A program made the translations under genes and the position numbers. A stretch of 64,000 nucleotides of DNA from Enoplosus armatus. Its lineage: Eukaryota > Chordata > Actinopteri > Centrarchiformes > Enoplosidae. The notes beneath the pieces are model-generated. The model saw nothing but the letters and a program-made list of their open reading frames with translations, ran no database searches and was not told where the DNA came from. Below are positions 46,501 to 58,283 of the stretch, piece after piece. The DNA lies in contig NC_092185.1 in the NCBI RefSeq assembly GCF_043641665.1, forward strand, positions 27,061,135-27,125,134, in the 5' to 3' direction. The first letter of the stretch is position 1. Each line of letters starts with the position of its first letter.

Positions 46501-48442
46501 ACAAACTGAAAGTGATGCAGCTGAAATGCCACTAAGAATCCCTCATTGCACTACAGTAACGTCAAAGTTGAACACAACTGTTATGAAAGCAGAGCTATCT
46601 TTTACATTTGGACTCTCCACTCCAGGTCTGCCTTTGATGCTTACTCTATAATAAAACAACCACCCCCAGCTTTCTGAGACATGCATTCATGAGTTTGAAG
46701 TCAATTCCAAGCTGTCTCAACACATCTGTCATACGTGTGAAGAGGTTCCGTCCCTGCTGATGCAACAGGAATGTGACACCAATGCAACCCAATATGTGGA
46801 TGCTGTCGGGTTCAAATGTTGTTCATTTTGATGTCTCTCTAAACGTTGAAAGGCATAATGTACCGTAAGCCTGACAGATTGCATTTTCCTCCTCCGTTTT
46901 GCTCTTTTTCTCTCATGACTATCATCATACTGTGATTACCAGCTGGGCCATAATTATTCTGTGCTTCTGCTCTTACACTGTAAAGTACTGAAGGCTCGTT
47001 ATAGCTCTGGTTTTATGGGCTCTAAGCAGTAGGTGATTTGTTCATTTTTAACAGGAGGGCCCAATAGGACCTCCCCACCTACTTTCCTTGTGCCTTTTTT
47101 TTTTCCAGAGGGAAGCCTATTTTTTTGCCTCTTGTACTGACTTTTAAGGGCATTTACTAAACTCTGAAATATTACATTATATTGTCAAATAAACACTCAA
47201 TTTGCGGCACAAAGATTTGTTTTATTTGAAAAAAAATAAGTTAGCACGGCAAAAAAAAAGCCTATGGCTACTTTATATTATACTGCAGGATTATCATATA
47301 GGCCTAGCCTAATTCTGCTATTAGGCTAAATATATTCTTTTATGAATGTGGACATTTTAATAATGCTTATTTTTCAAAACACACACATACACCATAGTTT
47401 TGACGGAATACACTTTATCTGTATTTTGGGATCTGATGGCGGTCAGTGCAGGCGCATTTCCTCAGTCACATTACCTGCTCCACTCCCTGGTTACACCAAA
47501 CATCTACAGTAAAAACTACATCTGTAGTCATGCCTCCCCTAAAATATGTTGTTACGGAGCTGGCTTGGTCTGACAGAAGGGCGGGACTGAAATAAAAAGG
47601 CGCAAGTACAAATCTGCCTGCTACTTCAGCACCACAGACAGCAGCACGGATTCATCAATACACAACACAGTTAGGCTGCTGATGTTTCAGAACCATGGCC
47701 AGGGCCACAGATTGTAACTAGCACAAACCTCAGTCAGATAAAGGATCAATGAGTCAGGCAGACTAGACTAAATAACACCTCTGCCCTGGCACTCTCTGCT
47801 GCACGTGGATGGCGAACAAGGGGGATGCATTATGGTCATTTTGCTAACAAGGTGGGTGGCTAACCCCCCCCATATCGTTTACTGTCTATAAGTACAGGTT
47901 AGAACTGGTGACTGGAGGCTGAGTGATCAACCCAGGGCTTAATTACACTCTGCAACACAATGATGTTCAAGTGTCTGTTGCCTGTTGCTGTAAAATGCAG
48001 GTTGATGTGTGACGGGGGGGATACTTACCAAGGATTTATGGCCCACACTGAGGATTAAAGACTAAAGATTAGAGACCAAAGCCAGGTCAAAACAGTGACC
48101 GAGAGAGAGAAACACAAATTAAAAGAGGCTTTATAAAGTTACTTTACATGAGCTCACACACCACAAGATAAAAGAGCAGCAAGTCAACAACCTGCTTTTT
48201 GTTTTTTTCACACAATTTCACATTTGTTTCCTGCAGAGGCCTCCTGCTTGAATATGTGCTTTTCATCCGAATGAGATCCAACTAAGATTTACCTCCAGCT
48301 GCTGAGACTCGCTGAGAATAAAGGAAATGTATATTTCATTTCTTGGTAAATTTTCTTTGTTTTGTTTTTATACAAAATAACACATGGCCTAAATATGAAA
48401 TATTGTTCACAATTATACAGTCACACACACACATGCACACAC
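43584..48442. other. Intron sequence, 3' side of the 48443 exon
   Basis: No exon recognised. An A run lies at about 44668-44681. A short minus-strand stretch near 45950-46010 reads LEPLRFACRAGGGVQNATL, which resembles the LINE RT segment 'EPLQFAYRxxRxxDDA'; it is too short for a separate call. Confidence 0.45.
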
Positions 48443-48556
48443 CTTGTATATTCCCTGGTCGCAACCATTGTAAGTACTCTCCATGGTGTAACTCCTCAGC
48501 ACACCCATTTCCCTCCAGACAACCACCCTGGCAGTGGCAGAGCGAGACTTCTCCAC
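48443..48556 (-). CDS. agbl1: agbl1-like carboxypeptidase exon with catalytic glutamate
   Basis: The exon is 114 nt (38 codons, phase 0 at both ends), with acceptor CTTGTCAG and donor AAG|GTGTGT. It encodes [20 protein letters not shown] and [18 protein letters not shown]. The Glu of YTMES aligns with the general-base Glu of M14 carboxypeptidases (Glu270 in carboxypeptidase A). CCP enzymes remove C-terminal glutamates from tubulin and other proteins in the cytosol. EKSR and REMGV fit CCP4/AGBL1 better than CCP1/AGTPBP1 (EKSK, REIGV), judged from memory. The donor lies at the edge of a CA/TG-rich stretch. Confidence 0.93.
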
Positions 48557-49954
48557 CTGACAAGTTCAAATCAGAAAGTTTTAACATCACACTAATTGCT
48601 TTGTGTCTTTATTGTAAACAAATTAAAAATACAGGTCAAACACATAATAATAATCCATATAATAAAAACTATAACAATAACAGCTACTTGTTATGAATCT
48701 GTGTACCTTCGTCTCAATCAACTTCCTACTCTGAAAACATTTGGAAAATGAAAAAACAAGCCGTTTATAAGATGTTCCTTCCTTATTACACGAAAAATCC
48801 AATTTCCATTACAACAAAATGCAGAATTATCTTTGTTATCAAAAAGGGTCTCGGGGTTGTGGACTGACGAGGAGACTGGCGTTGCTTGACATTGCCCACG
48901 GTCTTAACGAGATGCATTCATATTTATCAAATTGGTCCTATGAACAACCGTTGGAAAGAGCAAGCTCTCTTCTGTTAAGCCGCCTATACTGTGCTCCCAT
49001 CTTAATGCTTGCCCCCCCCACACACACACTGTGAAGCACTGCTATGTATGAGCATTTATTTTCCACTGTCAAGATGACTAAAGATGACTGCAGACTGCAA
49101 CCTGAAAGGTTGATCCAAGCTTTCTTCTCTGCTCCGCTTGACTGTAAAATAGTTGTTGTATTGTCAACATGGCATGGCATAACCCCTAAAACGCTCTACT
49201 TAATTCTATGGTCAGGGAATGATATTGTTAATGGTTGGACCTTTCCGTTTTGGCAGATATGTCTGATGAGATTGAATGAACTATGGATATCGATTAGGTT
49301 ATATATTGTAAGCAAATATTGGCTGTCGAAAGGATCAGTGGCCATGTGAGGACATTTATTATATTCAGTAAACGTTTCCAAAAACCATAGCCTATATTCT
49401 GTTAATATGTAGGCTAGTCTACAAGGTTTTTATACTTGCGACCGGAAAGGTTTTCCACCTGAGAGGATAATTATTGTTAGCAGCTTTTGTCAGTGGGCAT
49501 ATTTTCAACTAAATAATCAATAACGGACTGTGCATTGCCAGACGTATTCCACACTTATTCTATTAGAGTAACAGAGCAAGAAAACTCTCCTCTGAAATTT
49601 CAACATCATTATTAGCTGTTCTTAATAATGTTGAAGGGTTGAGGTTAATATAAATACACTAGATAGGGTTGCTTATCAAGAAAAAAGAAACCTGCGAATT
49701 CAAAAACTGAATTTCGAGCTTTTTACTAGAAATTATATTTTGTGTCAGAAAATACTTTTATATCCATTTTTTTCCAATTCCAAATATGCCATTTTTAACC
49801 CATTTTCCGATTTCCGGTTTCAGAATAGGAAATCAATTGAGATGAAGGTACACTGATTGTTATGATAATGGTCAAAGACAATTTAGGCAAATATGTGATA
49901 ATGATTTAGATAATGTAAAGTATTATTATCATTATTCTAATCAGTGTTTATTAC
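48557..49954. other. Intron sequence
   Basis: Nothing recognised. Confidence 0.5.
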
Positions 49955-50017
49955 CAAGTAGTTGCAGCTGTTGAAAGAAAAGGCTGGTGCAATACGATCC
50001 AAGGTCTTTGGGATGGT
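49955..50017 (-). CDS. agbl1: agbl1-like carboxypeptidase exon (63 nt)
   Basis: The 21-codon exon, phase 0 on both sides, has acceptor TTTCTCCAG and donor TTG|GTAATA. It encodes TIPKTLDRIAPAFSFNSCNY plus Leu, matching the family segment TLPKIL...APAF...SCSF that links the zinc-ligand region to the catalytic-Glu region. Asn-Tyr replaces the usual Ser-Phe after Cys. It was found by looking for the piece required between the 50328 and 48443 exons, and it closes that gap exactly. Confidence 0.93.
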
Positions 50018-50327
50018 CTGGAGAAAGAAGGAGACAACTGTTACGTCCCACCCTTAGGCGGCCCTACAGGACGAACAAAAACTCGACCACCGACCCAATC
50101 AACCACTGTGAGACACCTTTAAAAACAACGAAAGCCAAGGGATTTATTATGGAAAGACATACACAACCAAAAGGCACAAAGGCAAAACATAAGATACACA
50201 AAAATCCCAGGCTGGAGTCTATGGTTTCAGGGCTTTAAGTGCAACTGTTGCAAGTCCACCACTGGGACACAAAGAGAGGACCACACAGCATTTAAACTGT
50301 GTGTGTGTCAGTTAGGGTTAGTCTTAC
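50018..50327. other. Short intron (310 bp)
   Basis: Bounded by GTAAGA (donor of the 50328 exon) and TTTCTCCAG (acceptor of the 49955 exon) on the minus strand; nothing inside. Confidence 0.7.
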
Positions 50328-50459
50328 CCTATATCCAGGGTCCTCTTTCAATCCTACAGTGTCAACAGCAGAGCCAGACTGCCAGAGAGTCTCCTTAACA
50401 CTGCAGCCATACAGGAACACGTTCTTCTTTCTAGAGTGGCCGTGGTAGTCACAGAAAAC
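50328..50459 (-). CDS. agbl1: agbl1-like carboxypeptidase exon with zinc-ligand histidine
   Basis: The exon is 132 nt (44 codons, phase 0), with acceptor GTGTCTTCCAG and donor AGG|GTAAGA. It begins [20 protein letters not shown], the most conserved block of cytosolic carboxypeptidases; the His in DYHGHS is the third zinc ligand of the M14 active site. It continues VKETLWQSG and ends KEDPGYR. KETLWQ and FLYGCS favour AGBL1 (CCP4) over AGTPBP1 (KETVWH, FMYGCS). The first two zinc ligands (HxxE motif) must lie in an upstream exon outside the recognised part of the window. Confidence 0.95.
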
Positions 50460-50825
50460 CTGGAAGACACGCACAGGGAGAGAAATGGAGCTTTAAACAT
50501 CCACACCAAGGCTCCAAACAAATTTAACTAATCATGAAGGTTTAAGGAGCAATTTTTGAAATTTGAGAAGCATCTCAAACAGACTCCCCAGGTGTATGAT
50601 CTGAGAGGATATTTAGACTGGAAAATGATACCTGGAACATGTGTTCTGGGAAAGAGACTAGCTGCAATAAACTCTTTGAATGTGGAACTCAAAACCTGAT
50701 AGGTAGAGATTTTGTGATTGGAACTGCTGATGAGCTGAACAGCCTTGTTTGATCCTAACAAGATACATCACATAAACTTTCTTACCTTGGCTAACCTGAG
50801 GTGAGTTTAAGGTTGATTATCTAAG
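50460..50825. other. Intron sequence
   Basis: Between the 50328 exon acceptor and the LINE at 50826; nothing recognised. Confidence 0.5.
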
Positions 50826-51545
50826 GTAAGATAAGATAATCCTTTATTGATCCCCCAGAGGGGAAATTCAGATATTATATAACATGATTATACTGTTTTT
50901 TACAGCTCTCTGGTCTTGCTGATATTGAGCATCAGGCGATTGCTGTTGCACCATGTGACGTAGCTCTCTGTCAGTCCTCTGTACTCCTCCTTGTTGTCTT
51001 TGTTGATACATCCAACAATGGAGGAGGCGTCTGAAAACTTTTGAAGGTGGCAAGAACCAGAGTTGAAATGGAAGTCGGAGGTGTGAAGAGGAATGGTGCA
51101 AGTTCCAGTTCCTGGAGGTGCACCGGTGTTGCTTATCATAACCTCACATGTACAGCCATCCACTCTGACATACTGAGGCCAGCCAGTGAAGTAGTCCATG
51201 ATCCAGGATGCAGTGTCAGGGTGCAGATGCGCTCCCAGAAGCTTTTCCCTTAGAAGGCAGGGCTGGATGGTGTTGAAAGCACTGGAGAGGTCAAGCCAGT
51301 CAACTCCCCTTCCACCTGGCTGGTGGTAAGGGTGGGCCCATTCCACCCCACTTTTGAACTGTTCTGCCCCAGTTTCCTCTTGGGCTCCTTTTGGACAGTC
51401 AGGAAATCCTCACGATCACTTGTCATGAAGGCCCTCTTCTTCCTGTTGAGAAGGTCTTCGATTTCTTTATTAATCCACATTTTATTGTGTGTAGATGTTA
51501 CTTTACGCAAACGTTCCAAATCGGAATCACATGTCTAACAGCCTT
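50826..51545 (-). mobile_element. CR1/Rex1-like LINE with internal deletion
   Basis: The 3' end is the common 'aatcctttattgatccccca' sequence. On the minus strand, a linker segment (KMWINKEIEDLLNRKKRAF) is joined directly to RT motif A (DLSSAFNTIQPCLLREKLLG), so the RT N-terminus is deleted. Then follow HPDTASWIMDY, NTGAPPGT, motif C as FSDASSIVG (second Asp changed to Ala), and VTWCNSNRLMLNISKTREL. It is dead on two counts: the deletion and the lost catalytic Asp. Confidence 0.85.
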
Positions 51546-51664
51546 TGTTAGCTCCATTTGGTCCTTGTCGAACTTCCATGGCTAGAATGCTAGTACTAGT
51601 AGTATAACTTTGCAGGTGGAAATGTCTGGTAAAAAAAAAAAATATATATACTGCTAAATACTCC

Positions 51665-51815
51665 AACTTCAACAGTTCCCACCATGAGCAAGCACTTGGC
51701 GACAGTGGCAAGGAAGAATTTCTCCTTTTAACAAGCAGAAACCTTGAACAGAACTGGACCCTAGGTGGGCGGTCATCTGCCTCGACTGACTGAAAACAGT
51801 TGGCTGTGGACGTTG
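51665..51815 (-). mobile_element. 3' fragment of the L2-like LINE
   Basis: 'aacagttcccaccatgagca' and 'ccctaggtgggcggtcatct' match the untranslated 3' region of the copy at 10213-10880. Confidence 0.8.
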
Positions 51816-53600
51816 TCACTTTGTTGATTCATCTCATTCATTAAGGTAGTATTCAAAGCTGCACACACACTAAGATAATACTTCATTCACCAATGAAGGT
51901 ACGTACTAGACATTGGGTACATAAAAGATCTTTTCGGATCAACACAATGACAGGAAGAAACAATTCTGTCTCCAGTCATCTTAGGAATCACAGTGCAGCG
52001 CTGTATTTGTCACTCATTACACCTGTGTGCTAGTGAGGTGTGCAAACAGCTGTTCAGTGAACTGCAAACGTTTGCCCTTGATGCATTGGGTTTCACACAT
52101 TCAAATGCGTCATATGAACATGAACATTTTTTCCAAAGTGAACCTGTTCAAAACAAAGCCACGAAACTGGGCTCATCACTGACATGCTTTATGGGCTCTT
52201 GCACACATCAGTGAGTGAGAGTGTGATGCAGGTGGATATACCACATTTAAGCACTATGCTGCACTCCTTGACAGCATCAAACCTCTACCGTAAAAGGACT
52301 GGCCCATCAGCATCTGGCACAACGGCAGAGGATGTAGCAGCCATAGACAGCGACTTGGAGGTGAAGCTTGAACTTTCCCACTGAATTATGCTGGGTTGAA
52401 GTCAAGTTGTTTTGATTAACTAGTAAGCCCAGTTATTTATTTAATTAGTTTAGCTTATGCCTTAACTGTTTTCATGCAGAATATGAACAGGCTTCCAATC
52501 GTGCTGTTGTGTCATTTAATTTTGTAATAGTGGGCTATTAAAAAAAGACTGATGGACTTATGATCACATAGCCCCTTCCATGGATCATAGCTACATCAAC
52601 TTGCTTTACCAAAAAAAACCTCCGAAGTGGGTAGATTTGTAGGCATGTAAAAAAGTTAAATATGTGTTTTTTAAAATTACACATTTATTTGTTCTTGTGG
52701 TTATGACCCGCGTAGGATAGTTTTCCTCAAAATACTATAAATGTATGCCTCTGATATGGTAGTGTAACATTTCTATATGAAAACAGGAAAACACACAGTT
52801 ATTTTCCTTTTTTGACACCCACAGAAAAACAAAAAAATTTGACCCCTTTTTTGTTTTAATTCCCGTTTCTGAAACGAAAATCAAATTAACAAAAGATACA
52901 CAGACCCCTATGGGATACTTTTGGCAGACATTATGATTGAAGCTGTGCCATTCTGAGCAGCATGTTTTTTCAAATGTAAATATTCTGGTTGAGAAAACGT
53001 TAACAAGTCCATCTTAAAGTGCTTGTGTTTTTCACTCTATGTTAGTCTACAGCAACAGTTGGCAATTAATTATGTGAATTAGCCTCAACCTCGCCACTGT
53101 AATTTAGAACAATTAAATGAGACAATCAAGGTCAATTCATTATAGGGCTTTCTCATTAAATCCTAATTATATTACATTTCAGTTTCAGCGAGACACATGC
53201 AAACACACAAACGGTGCTTACACCATGCACGTATGCACTGCCACACAAGCTCACACAGCACACATTCTCACACCTTTCAGCTTTGTTTGCTAAACAATGG
53301 GCTGCAGGTATTGTGAGGGAAAATTGAAATAATCTGGCATTCATTTTGCTGTTAATTAGATTCCCATTGATTTGAAAACCTACTCTATTCTCATTCATTC
53401 TGTGATATAAAAAAAATCAGGAAACAACAGAGTGATTGCTGGGATAGGCTCAGATTAGAATTAGATGGAAAGAAAGACTGGGTCTGACTTTTAGACTTTT
53501 AGTCTTGTTTTTGAACATTTTCTGATCTACAACTTAAAAAGGTAAAAGATAAAGTTAATACATAAAGCTAACAAGTTAGAGGAGAGCATATGCATCTCAC
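51816..53600. other. Intron sequence with a possible hAT remnant
   Basis: At 51993-52060 the plus strand reads MQRCICHSLHLCASEVCKQL, resembling the CICHxLHLC...A block of hAT transposases. The adjoining sequence does not continue the family convincingly. The remainder shows no exon. Confidence 0.4.
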
Positions 53601-53730
53601 CAGCGGAGTTCGTCCTATACTGTTGAGGTAGTAGAGGAAGCCCTTGGTGTGGTAGATGGTTGGACTGAGGACAGGGTCTGGTTTACACCATTGCCGGTTC
53701 AGATCCTCGCTGTTCAGATCACAGCGATTC
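53601..53730 (-). CDS. agbl1: agbl1-like carboxypeptidase exon with substrate-binding NR motif
   Basis: The exon is 130 nt: one base completing a split codon (probably Gly), then 43 codons. The acceptor is TCTCCTCAG and the donor CTG|GTGAGA. It encodes [14 protein letters not shown], where DLNR corresponds to the Asn-Arg pair that binds the substrate carboxylate in M14 enzymes, then [20 protein letters not shown] and IGRTPL. It joins in phase to VFCDYHG of the 50328 exon. Upstream exons (PMLNPDG and HPGE segments) were not found up to 64000, so the preceding intron is probably longer than 10 kb or the exons were missed. Confidence 0.95.
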
Positions 53731-55561
53731 CTGAGGAGACACACAGAAGAAGATCATTTTTTAGTAAAAGTTTGTTTTTTAGGGTATGATGCGTCACTTG
53801 CTTTTCTGGGCTGTAGGTTTGCTACAAACACAATCCAGATGAGCTGACAGTGGGTACTTTTTGGTGCAAAACCCTCCAGCAACTGGAAGGTTCCAATAAC
53901 AGAGAAGGAAGTGCCATGCAAAGTACACTCAATAAAGACAACCACTGAATATAATGAGACTGTATAAAAAAATCATGGTCAGTGACATGCCTTAAATGTT
54001 ATGTTAAGGTTAGCCAACCGTTTGAACACTTTAATTCTAATTTTAACTTATATAGCGCTTTTCAGGATGGGAAGATGGAGCGTTGATTGGAGTTTTTAGT
54101 CAGGTAAGAGCCGTTTATTGCAGTTTGAAGGACCTCTAACCTCCAAAATGCCATCAAGGTAAGCACCGCCTTTTTCCTATTCCCTTCCTGCCATATAAAA
54201 TCACAGTTGGGGTGTGACTGCATTGGCTTACAGTGCAGCATGGTGCACGTACAGTATCTGTGATTGAGAGGAATATGTATATTTAGTGAATCCTTCTACT
54301 TCCCTTCAGTTGGTGAAGTCCTCCAACTTGCTCTACAGACCAACCCCTTGTGCACATAGAAAATATTCAGTGACTCCTATAAAACGATACCGATACCAAT
54401 CCGATACCTTTTTCCTCTCTTAACTAACAAATCTAAAAACTAACAACTCTACTCCCCTAAAGGAAGAAATACAAAGCCCACAACATGACTCAGTTATGGT
54501 ACACATGGCATCTTAAGGCACCCACAACTGAAACTCGAGGCAATTTCACCTGATATCAAGTTAGCTGCATTGAAAAAAATATATATCTAAGGGTCGAAAC
54601 AGTGCAAGCTCTAAAGTTTCTTTCACATGTAACCTCTGGGGTTGAAGTATATGTAAAAGTGCAAGTGTTACTGTGAATTGGATCGGCACATCCCTACTGG
54701 TAATGGAGCTAAATATAACATATACATAACATAACATATTTCTTAGACAATTGGCATCTTAACCCGAGAGTGGCATTAGATGAAACCTCATAGTGTGCAA
54801 ACTGAAAGGGCTTTATTATCTAGAGATATTTAATGGGAATCCAGCCATTAGATTTAGGGATCCCTTCTCATTGAACAAAGCGTTGGACAAGAAAACCTTT
54901 CTTTGTGATGGTGGTGTAGGAGAAAGGTATCATCCTTTGGGGACTATGGATGTTGTGGATATCTTGCTCTGTAGCAAAGTGCTGAATGGACGGACAGAGG
55001 GACCATCTCCACACAGCCCACCACAAAGAATGCAGAAAACACAGAGACAATGTCCTCGTTAATGTGTTAATCATAACACATAGCAGCCAGACAGGACTGC
55101 AATACATGAGACCAATGGGGAGACCCAGGGTTTGCACTCCCTTTCAAAATGGGGTTCCTGGGCAAGACCCCAATGCTCTACTACAGTGATAAATGTATTT
55201 CAGAAGGGTGGACACCTGTGTGAGTGTATGTGATGCGTGACAGAGCATCCCCAATCTTCCTCCTCAGAGAGTCTGACTAATCATGTGAAACAGCATTCTG
55301 CTTGCATTGAAATTGTGTGTGAGCATGTGTGAGCGTGTGTGTGCGTGTGTGTGTAATGTATCAGCCTGCCAAAGCTATCTTCTCCTTGGGGGAGGGTGGG
55401 AGAGCGGGGCAGCATAAAAAGTCTCAATTCTCTCTGCTCACATCCAGAGCCACATATAGCTTGCTCACTGCACTTTTAAATGGCAGACACACTACCAAAC
55501 TGGAAAAGATGACAAACACATTTCTATGGGTACATGCACACACAAATAATTATATATATGC

Positions 55562-55566
<5 letters not shown>
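53731..55566. other. Probable intron upstream of the 53601 exon
   Basis: No exon recognised. 'cttatatagcgcttttcagg' at about 54048 is a fragment of the SINE/LINE tail type seen at 37435. Confidence 0.45.

Positions 55567-55609
<43 letters not shown>
55567..55609. repeat. (GT)n microsatellite
   Basis: About 21 GT units. Confidence 0.97.
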
Positions 55610-55611
<2 letters not shown>

Positions 55612-57775
55612 ATCTTATTTGGTAGTGTATTATGTGTGTCAGTTGGCAGCTTGACTGAGCTGATCTAAGAGTGATCAATCAAAGCAAATAAGCTGTAAAA
55701 CTATTCAAACCAAGTGCGTGAAGTTAAATTAATGACTCCCACACAAGAGATGAACACCTGGGCAATTAACCAATAAAGTAAAGAGTCCTTAAAGGGAAAC
55801 AACATTCACTTTTACAATTCCCCTTGTTTTGGCAGGGACTTCAGTTAATTCATCTACAACTACTACATCTGCAATCAGGACTTTCTCCTCAAATCACCTT
55901 TTAGTGAAATGACAGAGCAGGGTTTAGGTAATGCTCTTTAGTTTAGGTTTGAATATACAGGATAGCAAAACACCACAGAGAACTGTTCTAGAGCAATGCG
56001 AAACACAACATAAAATGGAATGGTACTCAAGATAATGACGAACTGTGGCTGTAACGTGACAGACAGTTCACGGTCCCACCACAGACGAAGCTGTGGCAGA
56101 CGTTTTTCCACAATATGTTGATTTTAAAGTTGGTCAACTTATGGCAACCTGTGCAGCTGCATCAATCTCATGAAAGCTTGTATCCACTTTGGGGCTGTCC
56201 CTAACTGGGGTGATACATGTCAAAAAGACTAAAAAATGCACATAGTGTTTTCTTGATTGACAAATACACAATTACAAATAATATTATTACTAATGTTGTT
56301 GTTGTCACTGCTGCTGTTATTCTACTGTATGATTGGGTGATTCTGGTTGAAAACTAAGCTACCACTGAATGAGTGATGAAATCACTGCCTTCTGTTCTGG
56401 CCATCATTTCCTTCCTCCTGTCTTCTGTCTTTGTGCATGAATGAACGCATGTTGCTGTTTTTGTCACAATGTAGGTGATTTACTCAGCAGTTAAGGCAGG
56501 TTTGTATATTTGCCAAAGAATAAGGTTATGGGGCTGGTTGTAGGATCTTGTGTTCTGACTGTGTGTGTGGTGTGCATTAAGAGTTGGAAAAATGTTCAGT
56601 GATTCTATAATTTCTACTATGAAACATGTCCGTACTACAGAAACAGTTTATTACTGGTTATATCACGTTGCATTATCTTACATATCACCATAAAAAGCTT
56701 ATTGTTGGCTGTGCTAAGGTTAATGAAGCTTCGTTAATGGACACAGTTTACAGTGACAGTAGTCTGACTCACCAGTCTTTCCCAAACTCAGGGTCGCCAA
56801 TTGGCATAGTAAAATGCATCACAACGCTATGATATGTAAATTGATTTTCCGAATCAAAATAGAAGAAGACCGTTCTTTTTTGCTACGCTGGTCTGTTAAG
56901 CTCAGATGCTGTGTTCACCGACTGTTTTCTTGCTGTTTCCTGTGCAAAGAAGAGGCTTTCAAGAGAAGTAAGAAGAAGATTAGTAAATCAGAGAGTGTTT
57001 GTTTGTGTAGCATTTGAATTGTTTGTTTCGTGTGTCTGTTGTCCCTAATGTGGATTAGGCAGCAATGTGCATTTATTCAATATTGTTTTGACGGCGGAAG
57101 AGTCAGTAATGTGTGTGTTACATTTATATTACTTAAGTGTGTGTGACAGTTTCCATGCCGAAATGCTGTGTGTGTGCGTGTGTGTGCATGTGTGACTAAT
57201 GTGGTAGTCACATGAGAGTGTGGTGATTGTTAATGATAATATATATACATATATATATTCATATTTATATATAGGGTTTTTTAACCCCATCCCAGAACGA
57301 CGATAGGTTGAGCCAGACCTTTCTCCAAAGTGTGGAGATGGGTCTGGCTATGCGAGACTACAGTGACAGTTGTCTGTAAGAGGCAACACAGGCAGAGAAA
57401 AAGCTGGAGGAGGCAGCTAAAAGAGGAGCCCCTTGAAAAACATCTGAAAGCAGCAGCTGAGTCACGAGGACTGAAGTATCTAGTAACCACTTATTTTGCC
57501 CTGAATTTACAAGAAAAATGTCTGTTTGTTCCAATTAAGAATTTTAAAACAAAAAAGGAATGTATAGTCTAGTTTATAGATTTTTAAATTAGCTGCAGTT
57601 TTAAAAGAATAATGCTAGAAGTAGACAATGTGATTTGATGTGGCTTTGAGTGAAATATTTATTCTATTTTTAGTCTCATTCATAGTCCTCAGAGGATAAA
57701 TCCCAAGGTCTTTGGTTTATGACCAAATAAAACTAATGACATTCCCATCAGCCTCAGCTGTACTGTATGCTTACT
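55610..57775. other. Probable intron sequence
   Basis: Nothing coding recognised; short GT-rich and TATA-rich simple sequence at 57165-57275. Confidence 0.45.
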
Positions 57776-57905
57776 GCTGATTAGCAAATGTTAGCACGCT
57801 AATAAACTGAACTAAGATGCATTAGCTCAAAGCACTAGTGTACCCAAGTACAGTCCCACAGAGCTGCTAGCATGGCTGTAGTCTCTTTCACTGAGTCATC
57901 ACTGT
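57776..57905 (+). repeat. Common teleost interspersed repeat
   Basis: 'gctgattagcaaatgttagc' and 'cagagctgctagcatggctg' match the family seen in reverse at 32263-32540. Confidence 0.5.
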
Positions 57906-57911
57906 CTGTAT

Positions 57912-58283
57912 CATAGACTGCATACATAGATGGACGACATGACAGCTCCCCAAAAGTGAAGCTAAAACACAATTGCCCCCTAGGTCATAAGCCCCACCAC
58001 CTCCAGGTCAAATACATTTTTCCCAAAGATGGTTTCTGTCATTTGAGGTAGTTCTTATCACGCTGGTGTTTTTTCAAGTGTTCATTTTTCTGATAAGTTT
58101 GGTTTTAATTAGTTATTTGATGCTATAAAATGGGGGTGAGACGATATGATTGACAGCTGAGACTGCTTGTGATTGGGTCGGGCAGGAGTGTGGGCGGGAC
58201 TCTGGCTCCAAATGACATCAAGATGGCAGCGTCCGTATCCGGGATATTTTGGATGAATGAATCCATCTTTATATACAGTCTAA
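57912..58283. mobile_element. MITE with CATAGACTG terminal inverted repeats
   Basis: The left end CATAGACTGCATACATAGAT is inverted at the right as 'ccatctttatatacagtcta' plus 'ag'. The interior ('ttctgataagtttggttttaattagttatt' region and 'gcgtccgtatccgggatatt') is an abundant teleost MITE. The 372-bp length is about full size; no coding content. Confidence 0.8.
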
